Shown here in pieces: positions 22,456 through 30,194 of a stretch of DNA of 39,660 nucleotides; the first letter of the stretch is position 1, and each line of letters begins with the position of its first letter. Location of the stretch: assembly GCA_016865865.1 (NCBI GenBank), contig VGOC01000023.1, forward strand, positions 1 to 39,660, read 5' to 3'. Below the pieces are notes generated by a model, which had not been told where the DNA came from, did not search any database, and worked only from the letters and a program-made list of their open reading frames with translations. A program made the position numbers and the translations under genes. Source of the stretch: Chloroflexota bacterium. GTDB lineage: Bacteria > Chloroflexota > Anaerolineae > Anaerolineales > UBA11858.

Positions 22456-22494
22456 CAAAAAAAACAGCTCAAGGACCTTGCCTCGAGCTGTTGT
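22456..22494 (-). terminator. Terminator of the RRM protein gene
   Basis: On the minus strand ACAGCTC pairs with GAGCTGT (22464-22491; the inner part AGG/CCT extends the stem) and is followed by a run of eight T. It lies about 100 bp after the RRM gene stop and ahead of the cold shock gene. Confidence 0.8.
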
Positions 22495-22595
22495 CTTTCT
22501 TCCTGCGTCCAACGAAAACTTTCTGGCATCCTACGGGGAGAGAATATAGCATCGAAACCCTCCGCCGTCAAGAGAGCAAATCACCGGAATCAATC

Positions 22596-22907
22596 TTAAT
22601 ATTTTTCTCGATCATCATGGCGCCGACTACCTTGACGCCGCCTTGGTCCTCCACTATCTTCCTTGGGGCGTGCAATATTGACTCGCAAAGCACGGCCTTC
22701 TAATTCGAACTCGTTGAACATCCGAATAGCCTCTTCGGCCTCGGCCTGGCTGCTCATCTCCACAAAGCCGAATCCTTTGGAACGGCCAGAGTTGCGATCT
22801 TTGATCAAGACCGCTGACTCCACAGTTCCAGCCTGGGAAAACATCTCTTCCAGGTCGCTCTCCTTGGTGGAGTAAGGCAGATTTCCAACATACAACTTTT
22901 TCTCCAT
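22596..22907 (-). CDS. RNA-binding protein, single RRM domain
   Basis: The product has 103 residues. It is an RRM with RNP2 KLYVGNLPY and RNP1 KGFGFVEM, followed by a basic Gly/Arg tail (RRRQGSRRHDDREKY), the layout of the glycine-rich RNA-binding proteins found in Cyanobacteria and Chloroflexota, often cold-induced. The ATG at 22907 follows GAGGAGAAG; the upstream ATG at 22958 has no such site. Neighbouring the cold shock gene on the same strand, it may share a role in RNA structure at low temperature, although each gene has its own terminator. Confidence 0.93.
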   Translation of the reverse strand: MEKKLYVGNLPYSTKESDLEEMFSQAGTVESAVLIKDRNSGRSKGFGFVEMSSQAEAEEAIRMFNEFELEGRALRVNIARPKEDSGGPRRRQGSRRHDDREKY

Positions 22908-23103
22908 CTCTTCTCCTCTTGACCAATTGGTCGAAAAAAATACTGCCAAATCATACATGGATTCGGCAGCAGTACCACAATACCCAGATATGACAGTGAT
23001 ATTGTATCACCAATTGGGGCAGAAATAGCAAGGGCTGTCGCGAACCAGTTGGCTTCAACCAACCGCGCGCTTTCAGCCAGGGATTCATCTCCTGGATTTG
23101 ATC

Positions 23104-23162
23104 TTGACGTGGATTGCTTTCTGTCATATCATGTACGTATGATGATTAGATATATGTACGTA
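23104..23162 (+). promoter_or_regulatory. Promoter and direct-repeat operator of the Phd/PIN operon
   Basis: -35 TTGACG (23104-23109), 17-bp spacer, -10 TATCAT (23127-23132). ATGTACGTA occurs twice, at 23131-23139 and 23154-23162, each with a palindromic TACGTA centre: a likely antitoxin operator. A family B element is inserted immediately after the second operator copy. The rest of 22908-23103 shows no gene. Confidence 0.72.
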
Positions 23163-23166
23163 AGGA

Positions 23167-23278
23167 GGAACTACTCAGCCGAACGGAGAAACTCTCGAAA
23201 AAAGGGTGTGCGCAGGGGGCTACGCCCCCTGCGCACACCCTTTTTTCGGGTAAATCCGTTCGATGGCTGAGCAGTTAC
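23167..23278. mobile_element. Family B palindromic element, copy 2 (112 bp, with 8-bp target duplication)
   Basis: Ends GGAACTACTCAGCC and, reverse-complemented, GTAACTGCTCAGCC. The core is a perfect hairpin CGAAAAAAGGGTGTGCGCAG... with mirrored TTTTTTCG (23196-23248), shaped like a bidirectional terminator. CGTAAGGA flanks it on both sides (23159-23166 and 23279-23286), a target-site duplication. It separates the toxin-antitoxin promoter from the antitoxin gene. Confidence 0.85.
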
Positions 23279-23293
23279 CGTAAGGATATATTT

Positions 23294-23530
23294 ATGAAAA
23301 CGATCACCCCAACTGAACTGAGGGCCAATATCTACAATCTACTCGAAGGCGTATTGAGCACAGGTATTCCTCTCGAAATCAAGAAGGGAGATAAAAAACT
23401 AAAAATCGTGTCTATCGAGAAGGTAGATAAATTCCAAAATCTAATCCATAGGCCCAACGCCATCCAGGGAGATCCCGAAGAACTGGTTGCGATTCATTGG
23501 GCAGATGAGGTGCACCTTGATCTACCTTGA
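23294..23530 (+). CDS. Phd/YefM-type antitoxin
   Basis: The product has 78 residues. The start MKTITPTELRANIYNLLEGV is the Phd/YefM DNA-binding fold, followed by a conserved-looking strand pair (LEIKKGDKKLKIVSI) and a short toxin-binding tail. It would neutralise the PIN toxin encoded next and repress its own promoter. The ribosome site AAGGA is part of the duplicated target CGTAAGGA beside the family B element. It overlaps the toxin gene by about 26 bp. Confidence 0.82.
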   Translation: MKTITPTELRANIYNLLEGVLSTGIPLEIKKGDKKLKIVSIEKVDKFQNLIHRPNAIQGDPEELVAIHWADEVHLDLP

Positions 23531-23891
23531 TACGCACATCGTCGTGTGGTTGTATGCAGGATTGATCGAAAAATTCAGCCAGCCAGTCAAAAACCTCATC
23601 AATGAAAACGAGATCTCCATCTCGCCCATCGTTCACCTTGAATTGCAGTATTTGTTCGAGATTCATCGGGTGAAAGACAACGCCAATGCCATCATAACGG
23701 ATCTATCGAATCGCATCGGCCTCCAGGTTTGCCAGAAGGATTTCGACGCCATCGTCAGCCAGGCAATGGCTTTTTCGTGGACGCGTGATCCCTTCGATCG
23801 GGTAATCGTAGCCACCGCAGCTCTCAAGGACAGCATTCTAGTTTCCAAAGATCGCAGCATACTCGAGAATTACATTCACGCCAGATGGTAA
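23505..23891 (+). CDS. PIN-domain toxin (VapC type)
   Basis: The product has 128 residues from the ATG at 23505. PIN landmarks: LIYLDTHIVVWLY with the first catalytic Asp, SPIVHLELQYLFE with a Glu, and DPFDRVIVATAAL with the third acidic cluster, then LVSKDRSI. It is a Mg2+-dependent RNase, VapC-like. An ATG at 23487 is also in frame, but 23505 opens right at the first strand. The stop region overlaps the start of the AddB-like gene (ATGGTAA), so toxin-antitoxin and helicase genes form one transcription unit. Confidence 0.88.
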   Translation: MRCTLIYLDTHIVVWLYAGLIEKFSQPVKNLINENEISISPIVHLELQYLFEIHRVKDNANAIITDLSNRIGLQVCQKDFDAIVSQAMAFSWTRDPFDRVIVATAALKDSILVSKDRSILENYIHARW

Positions 23892-25981
23892 ATCACCCCC
23901 TTACCCCTGAGCAACTCGCCGTTATCGCTTCCCCTCTCGACGCGAAAATCTTCCTCGAAGGACACGCCGGCGCGGGCAAGACCACTGCCGGGATGGAGCG
24001 CCTCTTATCCCTCTTCGAAGCTGGTATCCCAGGCTACCAGATCCTGCTGCTCGTCCCACAGCGAACCCTGGCGACGCCCTACTACGACGCGTTACAAAGC
24101 CCCACCGCCGCTGCAGGCGGCTCAGTGACCGTGCTGACCATCGGCGGCCTGGCCAAACGCATGGTGGAGCTCTTCTGGCCGCTGATCTCCGCCGAGGCTG
24201 GTTTCGCCCACCCCAACCGCCCCCCGAACTTCCTGACCCTGGAGACCGCCCAATATTTCATGGCTCGCCTGGTGCGCCCGCTGCTGGATCAAGGCTTCTT
24301 CGAGTCGCTCACCATCGAGCGCAACCGCCTCTACAGCCAGATCCTCGACAATCTCAACAAGGCTGCCGTGGTCGGCTTTCCCCATACCGAGATCAGCCTC
24401 AAGCTCAAGAGCGCCTGGGCCGGCGATCCCGGTCAGGCCCATGTCTACGAGGACGCCCAGCACTGCGCCGATCTCTTCCGCGCCTACTGCCTGGAGCGCA
24501 ACTTGCTGGATTTCTCTTTGCAGCTCGAAATCTTCCTCGAGCATCTCTGGCCCGCGCCGATTTGCCGCGATTATCTCGTGGAGAACTACCGTCACATGAT
24601 CGTGGATAATCTGGAGGAGGATGTCCCGGTGACGTTCGATCTGCTGCGAGAGTGGATTCCCGAATTAGAATCGGGGCTGTTCATCTACGACCTCGAGGCT
24701 GGTTACCGCCGATTTATGGGCGCCGACCCCCAGACGACCTACCAAATAAAAGAACACTGTGACCAGACGGTCACATTCTTCGAGTCGTTCAGTTCCTCGG
24801 AAGAGATGTTGAGCGTTGGATACGCCCTCGCCCAGTCCCTCCACCCGGAAAAAGAACCCCCCTCCCTTCATCCTTCCGCCCTCCCCCTTCATCCTTCCGC
24901 CTCCCACTACTACCCCCAAATGCTGGATTGGGTCGTCGAGCAGATCGCTGCCCTGGTCGAGGAGGGTACACCCCCAGGAGAGATCGTCGTGCTGTCGTCT
25001 TTTCTCAGCGACGCTTTGCGATTCTCGCTGGCCGAACGACTCGATGGGATGGGCATCCCCACCTGCTCCCACCGCCCCTCGCGCTCCCTCAGGGAAGAAC
25101 CCGCGACGCAGGCCCTGCTGACCCTGGCCGCCCTGGCTCATCCCCAATGGGGGCTGTCCCCCTCGAAATTCGACCTGGCCTATGCGCTCATCCAGGCCAT
25201 TGAGGGGTTGGATTTGGTGCGCGCCCAACTGCTCACCGAGATCGTCTACAAAGAACGCGACGGCGCACTCACCCCCTTCGATCAGATCAACCCGGAAACC
25301 CAGGAACGAATCACGTATCAACTCGGCAACCTCTACCAGGAATTGTATCGCTGGCTCAATGCCTATACGCAGGGCGCGCCGGGAGAACTGGATCATTTCT
25401 TCAGCCGCCTCTTCGGGGAAGTGCTCTCGCAGCCAGGCTTCGGCTTCCATGTTGACTATGACGCCGGGGAAGTCGCCGCCAACCTGATCGAGTCTGTGCG
25501 TAAGTTCCGCTGGGCGGTGGGCGAGAGCCTGGAGGCCGAGGGCATCTCCTTGGGCAAAGAGTATCTCCAGATGGTCGCTGATGGCGTCATCGCCGCGCAA
25601 TATATCTATAGCTGGCAGACCCAGCCTGAGGACGCCGTCTTCCTGGCCCCGGCGTACACCTTCCTGATGCGCAACCGGCCAGTCGAATACCAGTTCTGGC
25701 TGGACATCGGCTCGCGCGGCTGGTACGAGCGCATTCGCCAGCCGCTCACCCATCCCTACGTGCTCAGCCGGCATTGGGAGCTGCACCGCCCCTGGACGGA
25801 CGCCGACGAATACGACGCCAGCCGCGATTCCCTATACCGGCTGGCGCTGGGCCTGATCCGCCGCTGCCGCAGCGGCATCTACCTGGGGTTGAGCCAGTTG
25901 GGAGAACAGGGTTACGAACATAAGGGCCTATTGTTGAAAATCATTGACCGCGCGCTTTATTCAGTAAGCAGTGAGCAGTAG
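23885..25981 (+). CDS. AddB-like helicase-fold subunit, without nuclease domain
   Basis: The product has 698 residues. Walker A is intact (LEGHAGAGKTTAGMERL) and LLLVPQRTLATPYYDAL follows, as in AddB/UvrD-like proteins. The Walker B region reads MIVDNLEEDVP instead of DExQD, and no helicase motifs V-VI of active UvrD are apparent, matching the catalytically silent helicase arm of AddB. AddB normally ends with a Fe-S nuclease domain; here the protein stops and that domain is encoded separately at 29089-30012. Residues around 318-340 hold a short insertion, HPEKEPPSLHPSALPLHPSA, from a DNA tandem repeat. The C-terminal SVSSEQ derives from the repeat at 25970. Presumed role: DNA-end processing in recombination repair. 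Confidence 0.78.
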   Translation: MVNHPLTPEQLAVIASPLDAKIFLEGHAGAGKTTAGMERLLSLFEAGIPGYQILLLVPQRTLATPYYDALQSPTAAAGGSVTVLTIGGLAKRMVELFWPLISAEAGFAHPNRPPNFLTLETAQYFMARLVRPLLDQGFFESLTIERNRLYSQILDNLNKAAVVGFPHTEISLKLKSAWAGDPGQAHVYEDAQHCADLFRAYCLERNLLDFSLQLEIFLEHLWPAPICRDYLVENYRHMIVDNLEEDVPVTFDLLREWIPELESGLFIYDLEAGYRRFMGADPQTTYQIKEHCDQTVTFFESFSSSEEMLSVGYALAQSLHPEKEPPSLHPSALPLHPSASHYYPQMLDWVVEQIAALVEEGTPPGEIVVLSSFLSDALRFSLAERLDGMGIPTCSHRPSRSLREEPATQALLTLAALAHPQWGLSPSKFDLAYALIQAIEGLDLVRAQLLTEIVYKERDGALTPFDQINPETQERITYQLGNLYQELYRWLNAYTQGAPGELDHFFSRLFGEVLSQPGFGFHVDYDAGEVAANLIESVRKFRWAVGESLEAEGISLGKEYLQMVADGVIAAQYIYSWQTQPEDAVFLAPAYTFLMRNRPVEYQFWLDIGSRGWYERIRQPLTHPYVLSRHWELHRPWTDADEYDASRDSLYRLALGLIRRCRSGIYLGLSQLGEQGYEHKGLLLKIIDRALYSVSSEQ

Positions 25982-26116
25982 ACGGCTGGAAGTCTACCAG
26001 ACTAATCTCTGAACACTGCAAACTGACCACTGACCGCCGACCACTGCTCACTATTCACTAACCGCTGTTCACCTGTCACTTATCACTGCCTACTGCCTAC
26101 TGCTTACTGCCTACAG
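25970..26116. repeat. CTACTG-type short repeat tract
   Basis: The gap between the AddB-like and helicase genes is filled with imperfect 7-10 bp units such as CACTGACC, ACTGCTCACT, CACTGCCTACTG and CTGCCTACTG. The first units supply the end of the AddB-like gene. A related tract lies at 38323-38369. No gene or promoter was recognised in it. Confidence 0.7.
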
Positions 26117-28351
26117 ATGACCGACTTCCTCCCCCGCCCCGCTCAACAGGCCGTCCTGGAATACACCGGCGGCACGATGGGCATCTCCGCCGTCCCTGGC
26201 AGCGGCAAGACCTGGACGCTTTCGGCGCTGGCCGCCCGGCTGATCAGCGAAGGATGCCTGCAGCAAGACCAGGAAATCCTGATCGTCACGCTGACCAACT
26301 CGGCGGTAGATAACTTCGCTGCACGCATCGAGGGCTTTCTACGACATCAGGAGAGGCGCCCCTTGCTGCCCTACTACCGCGTTCGCACATTGCATGGTTT
26401 ATCTCACGACATCGTGCGCGATCGCCCCGAGCTGGTGGGGCTGGATTCCAACTTCCAGATCCTCGACGAGCGCGAGGCTAACGCCATCCGCGATGAGGTC
26501 GCCGCCGCCTGGCTCAGGGTCAATCCCTACGCCCTGGACGACTATCTCGACTCCGAACTCGACGAAGGCCGCCGCGATTGGGTGCGCCGCCAACCCCTTG
26601 TCGAGCAGGTCAAGAGCATCGCGCTGAGCTTCATCCGAACGGCCAAGGATATGCAGCTCACCCCAGAAACCCTGCGCCGCCAACTGGATACCCTGCCGCT
26701 TCCCCTGCCCCTTGCGGAGATGGGCGCGGCCATGTACAGCGACTACCAACGCGCCCTGGCCTACCGCGGGGCGGTTGATTTCGACGATCTCATCCGCCTG
26801 GCGCTACAAGCCCTGCGCAGCGATGATGACCTGCTGAACCGACTTCGAGAGATGTGGCCTTTCATCCTGGAAGATGAAGCCCAGGATAGCAGCAAGCTAC
26901 AAGAGGAAATCTTGCGCCTGCTGGCCGGCCCCTCAGGAAATTGGGTGCGCGTCGGCGACCCCAACCAGGCGATCTACGAATCCTTCACGACCGCTGATCC
27001 ACGCCACCTGCGCCAATTCATGAGTGTGGCCGATTTTCCCCAAGAACTGCCCAACTCCGGACGCTCCACTCGAAGCATCATGGATGTAGCCAACTACCTG
27101 ATTGATTGGGCGCGCGGCGAACACCCCATCATCGAGGCGCGCGACGCCCTGGATTTGCCGCATATCCTGCCGACTCCGGAGGGGGATCCCCAGCTCAATC
27201 CGCCCGATGCACCCGAGGGGATCCACCTGATCGAGATCAGATTCACTCCCGAGGCTGAAATCCTGGCTGTGGCCGATTCCATCGAAAGGTGGCTGGGGCA
27301 GCACAGCGAGGAGACAATCGCCGCGCTGACGCCACGCAATGTGCGCGGCTTCGCCCTCAACGACGAACTGCGCCGCCGTGGGATCGAGACCGTAGACAGC
27401 CTGCTGCGTAGTTCCAGCTCGACGCGCTTCACCGCTGGCGCGCTGGGCAACATCCTGCACTATCTCGCTGATCCGGGGTCGGCGCGCAAGCTGGCCAGGG
27501 TCTATCGCGTCTGGCGGCGGGCAGATCGGGGGGACTCTGACTTGTGGAAGCAGGTCGAAGCTACGGCCAAAATTTTGGGGGGGTGCAATCACGTCGAGGA
27601 TTTCCTGCACCCCGGCCCGGGAGGCGATTGGCTGGACGATCTCCGGGAGCAAGATATCCTCTCGGGGGAGCTGGACCAACTCGAAGAATTCCGGCTCGTC
27701 CTGTCGAGGTGGCTGAAAACCATCGAGCTGCCCATAGACCAGATGGTCCTGACTCTATCCCAGGAATTATTCACCAGCCCCAACGATTTAGCGATCTCCC
27801 ACAAATTGGCCGTGATGTTGCGGCGCGTCCGCAACATGCACCCGGAGTGGCATCTGCCCGAACTGACCGGCGAGCTGGCTGTGATCGCGAAGAACGAACG
27901 CCGCTTCCTGGGCTTCAGCGAGGACGACACCGGCTTCGACCCGGATAAGCATAAAGGCAAGGTAGTCATTTCGACTATCCACAAAGCCAAGGGATTGGAG
28001 TGGGATCGGGTTTATTTGATGTCGGTCAACAATTATGACTTTCCTTCGGGGATGGAGTACGACAACTATATCCCTGAGAAGTGGTTCGTGCGCAACCGCT
28101 TGAACCTGGAGGCTGAAACCCTGGCGCAGTTGGAGGCCGCTTTTTCGCGCGACGCCTATGAATGGTACGCCGAAGGCGGACCGACCTACGAGGCGCGTAT
28201 GGAATACGTGCGCGAGCGGCTGCGCTTGCTTTATGTAGGCATCACCCGCGCCAGGAAGGAGTTGATCATCACCTGGAACACTGGGCGAAGGGGAGATCTG
28301 CAAGCGGCGATTCCGTTGGTGGCGCTGCAAGCGTTCTGGAAAAACAAGTAG
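26117..28351 (+). CDS. UvrD/Rep-family superfamily 1 helicase (AddA-like, without nuclease domain)
   Basis: The product has 744 residues with a full motif set: Q-motif RPAQQAVLE, Walker A AVPGSGKTWTL, VTLTNSAVDNFAARIEG (Ia), RTLHGLSHDIVRD, FILEDEAQDSSK (Walker B), VGDPNQAIYESF (III), NSGRSTRSIMDVANYLI (IV), VISTIHKAKGLEWDRVYLM (V) and LLYVGITRARKELIITW (VI). It is thus an active 3'-5' DNA helicase by motif. AddA usually carries a C-terminal nuclease domain; this one does not. It sits between the AddB-like helicase and the RecB-like nuclease, and is best read as the motor subunit of that complex. Confidence 0.93.
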   Translation: MTDFLPRPAQQAVLEYTGGTMGISAVPGSGKTWTLSALAARLISEGCLQQDQEILIVTLTNSAVDNFAARIEGFLRHQERRPLLPYYRVRTLHGLSHDIVRDRPELVGLDSNFQILDEREANAIRDEVAAAWLRVNPYALDDYLDSELDEGRRDWVRRQPLVEQVKSIALSFIRTAKDMQLTPETLRRQLDTLPLPLPLAEMGAAMYSDYQRALAYRGAVDFDDLIRLALQALRSDDDLLNRLREMWPFILEDEAQDSSKLQEEILRLLAGPSGNWVRVGDPNQAIYESFTTADPRHLRQFMSVADFPQELPNSGRSTRSIMDVANYLIDWARGEHPIIEARDALDLPHILPTPEGDPQLNPPDAPEGIHLIEIRFTPEAEILAVADSIERWLGQHSEETIAALTPRNVRGFALNDELRRRGIETVDSLLRSSSSTRFTAGALGNILHYLADPGSARKLARVYRVWRRADRGDSDLWKQVEATAKILGGCNHVEDFLHPGPGGDWLDDLREQDILSGELDQLEEFRLVLSRWLKTIELPIDQMVLTLSQELFTSPNDLAISHKLAVMLRRVRNMHPEWHLPELTGELAVIAKNERRFLGFSEDDTGFDPDKHKGKVVISTIHKAKGLEWDRVYLMSVNNYDFPSGMEYDNYIPEKWFVRNRLNLEAETLAQLEAAFSRDAYEWYAEGGPTYEARMEYVRERLRLLYVGITRARKELIITWNTGRRGDLQAAIPLVALQAFWKNK

Positions 28352-28398
28352 TATAATATAGGCGTATTTTCCGAAATTCCGTTTTTCTGGAGAGCGAA

Positions 28399-28668
28399 AT
28401 GACCACACTTCAAATCCGCAATAAAGGCACAATTACCTTCCCCGCCAGCATGCGCCGAAAATACGCCCTTGGCGAGGGATCAGTGCTGTCGCTGATCGAT
28501 CTGGGCGAGGGCGTTTTCCTGCTAAAACCATTCCGCTCGAATATCGACGAATTGGCCGACAAAATCCGCCTGGAATTGGAAGCGCAGGGGGAAACACTCG
28601 AAACAATGTTGACCTGCCTCCGGGAGGTGCGGGAAAACTATGCCGCTGACGAATCTCCCCCGGCTTGA
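28399..28668 (+). CDS. AbrB/MazE-type antitoxin
   Basis: The product has 89 residues. The N-terminus TLQIRNKGTITFPASMRRKY is the swapped-hairpin AbrB/SpoVT fold (RxKGxITxPxxxR). The C-terminal helices (IDELADKIRLELEAQGE) would bind the toxin. GGAGAG precedes the ATG. A TATAAT at 28352-28357, just after the helicase stop, may be its own -10, but the -35 is poor. It overlaps the following PIN gene by 29 bp. Confidence 0.85.
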   Translation: MTTLQIRNKGTITFPASMRRKYALGEGSVLSLIDLGEGVFLLKPFRSNIDELADKIRLELEAQGETLETMLTCLREVRENYAADESPPA

Positions 28669-29092
28669 GGTCTTTCTGGATACCAGCGTTATGATTGCCG
28701 CCGTAATGTCTCCAACCGGCGGCGCCCGGCTTTTGCTCCACATGGGAGAAGCGGGGATAATTCGGCTAATCACGGGAAAAAGTGTCATCCAGGAAGCCGA
28801 CGAAGTTCTGCGCCGCAAAGCCGCCCACCTGCTCCCCCTGTTGGCCCGGCTGATGGATGCCGCTCGAATCGAGATCAGCAAGCTACCATCAGCGACAAAC
28901 ATCCAGGTCGCAGAGCAAATTATCGAATATCCCCCGGACAGATTGGTTCTTGCAGAAGCAATACAATCCAATGCTGATTGGTTCGTCACCCACGATCGGG
29001 AGCACTTTCTGAACAATCCCAAAATGAGCAGACTCCCCTTCCGGACCGGATCTTCGGGCGATTTGCTCGTATGGGTTAGACAATCATCATGA
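28640..29092 (+). CDS. PIN-domain toxin
   Basis: The product has 150 residues. PIN pattern: VFLDTSVMIAAVMSPTGGAR (first Asp), GKSVIQEADEVLRRK (Glu), PPDRLVLAEAIQSNADWFVTHD (Asp cluster and last strand). Likely a Mg2+-dependent RNase paired with the AbrB-type antitoxin. Its stop overlaps the ATG of the nuclease gene (ATGA), so the pair is translationally wired into the helicase-nuclease operon. Confidence 0.87.
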   Translation: MPLTNLPRLEVFLDTSVMIAAVMSPTGGARLLLHMGEAGIIRLITGKSVIQEADEVLRRKAAHLLPLLARLMDAARIEISKLPSATNIQVAEQIIEYPPDRLVLAEAIQSNADWFVTHDREHFLNNPKMSRLPFRTGSSGDLLVWVRQSS

Positions 29093-30012
29093 CTCTGCTC
29101 AATAACTTTCAATTCAGTCAAAGTTCACTGCAAGATTACGTTGATTGCCAGCGGCGCTTTCAATTGCGCTATCTCCAGCAGCGCGCCTGGCCCGCGGTGG
29201 AAGCCGAACCGGCCATGGACAACGAACTCTTTTTGCAGCGCGGTTCGCAGTTCCATCACATGGCGCATCAATACTGGCTGGGGGTGCCGGCGCAGAATAT
29301 TGCCGATCAGGTCGAGGGGGATGAAGTTCTGAGCCGGTGGTGGGGCAACTTCACCGATCCAGACCTGGGAGGTTTTGCGCAGCACTCCGAGAACGGCGAG
29401 GAGAGAAATCTCCCAGGTCTCATTCATCCCGAAATCAGCCTCTCGGCTCCTATCGGCGATCACCGGATTATGGCGCAGTATGACTTGCTAATCATTAATA
29501 CCCTTAGGGTCTCCGAGGAAAACCTGGAAAATAAAGATGCTCCGAAAGACCCTAAGGGTTTCCGCGCGACGATCTACGATTGGAAGACCTCGACCAGGCT
29601 GCCAAAACGGGAATGGTTGATCCAACGCTTGCAGACTCGCGTCTATCCCTATCTCTTGGCCCGCGCAGGCGCGCAGTTCAACGGGGGGACTCCAATCCCG
29701 CCCGAACAGATCGAGATGATCTACTGGTACAGCGACTTCCCCGATCTGCCGGCGCGCTTCCCCTACAGTCAGGGACAATTCGAGGAGGATGGCGCCTATC
29801 TCACTGGCCTGATCGAGGAGATTAGCAACGTGGGGGAAAAGGATGCACCCCTCACAGATGAGGAACGCCGCTGCCAGTTCTGCGTCTATCGCTCTTTGTG
29901 CAACCGCGGCGTCGAGGCGGGGTCGCTGGCCGAACTCGAGGGGGATGGGGAGGCCGAAGAGGGTTTCGTTTTGGACCTCGACTTCGAGCACATCGCCGAG
30001 ATCGAGTATTAG
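29089..30012 (+). CDS. RecB/AddB-type PD-(D/E)XK nuclease with Fe-S cluster cysteines
   Basis: The product has 307 residues. SQSSLQDYVDCQRRFQLRYL opens with the first cluster cysteine; FLQRGSQFHHMAHQYW is the helix preceding the active site; the catalytic core is ATIYDWKTSTR (D-x-K) with RLQTRVYPYLLA (QxxxY motif). The C-terminal CQFCVYRSLC repeats the C-x2-C-x5-C spacing of the AddB 4Fe-4S site. In AddB this domain closes a protein of about 1150 residues; here it stands alone and would complement the two helicase genes upstream. It was probably part of an AddB that became split. Confidence 0.88.
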   Translation: MTLLNNFQFSQSSLQDYVDCQRRFQLRYLQQRAWPAVEAEPAMDNELFLQRGSQFHHMAHQYWLGVPAQNIADQVEGDEVLSRWWGNFTDPDLGGFAQHSENGEERNLPGLIHPEISLSAPIGDHRIMAQYDLLIINTLRVSEENLENKDAPKDPKGFRATIYDWKTSTRLPKREWLIQRLQTRVYPYLLARAGAQFNGGTPIPPEQIEMIYWYSDFPDLPARFPYSQGQFEEDGAYLTGLIEEISNVGEKDAPLTDEERRCQFCVYRSLCNRGVEAGSLAELEGDGEAEEGFVLDLDFEHIAEIEY

Positions 30013-30037
30013 CGATAAATATCACCGAAGAGACGCA

Positions 30038-30149
30038 GAGTACACAGCCAAACAGAGAAATTCCCGAAAAAAGGGTGTGCGTGGGGGTGCTGCGCACCCC
30101 CACGCACACCCTTTTTTCGGGCTAATCCGTTCGATGACTGAGCAGTTAC
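30038..30149. mobile_element. Family B palindromic element, copy 3 (112 bp)
   Basis: Same length and plan as 23167-23278. The right end is GACTGAGCAGTTAC; the left end is diverged (GAGTACACAGCCAAACAGAG). Perfect core hairpin CCCGAAAAAAGGGTGTGCGT... mirrored to TTTTTTCGGG at 30063-30121, shaped like a bidirectional terminator. It follows the nuclease gene by 25 bp and could end that operon. No target duplication is visible. Confidence 0.8.
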
Positions 30150-30194
30150 GTTGGGAGAAAATTTCATAAAGCAAATGGAGATTGGCAAATACCC

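Noticed and set aside
22390-22512. Longer start for the cold shock protein
   Set aside because: The 41 added residues include the terminator hairpin of the RRM gene; the ATG at 22389 has AAGGAG and gives the standard length.
24665-25786. 373-codon open frame on the minus strand
   Set aside because: It is antisense to the AddB-like gene, is low in complexity (Gly/Glu/Gln-rich) and lacks a ribosome site. Similar shadows lie at 26933-27679 and 30009-31052.
25970-26116. CTACTG tract as a possible CRISPR array
   Set aside because: Units are 7-10 bp, imperfect and contiguous, without unique spacers of 30 bp; no cas genes are near, and the lone RecB-like nuclease fits the AddB role better than Cas4.
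29089-30012. Cas4 identity for the Fe-S nuclease
   Set aside because: It is longer than Cas4, has the C-x2-C-x5-C spacing of AddB, and sits in a helicase operon with no CRISPR array or cas genes.
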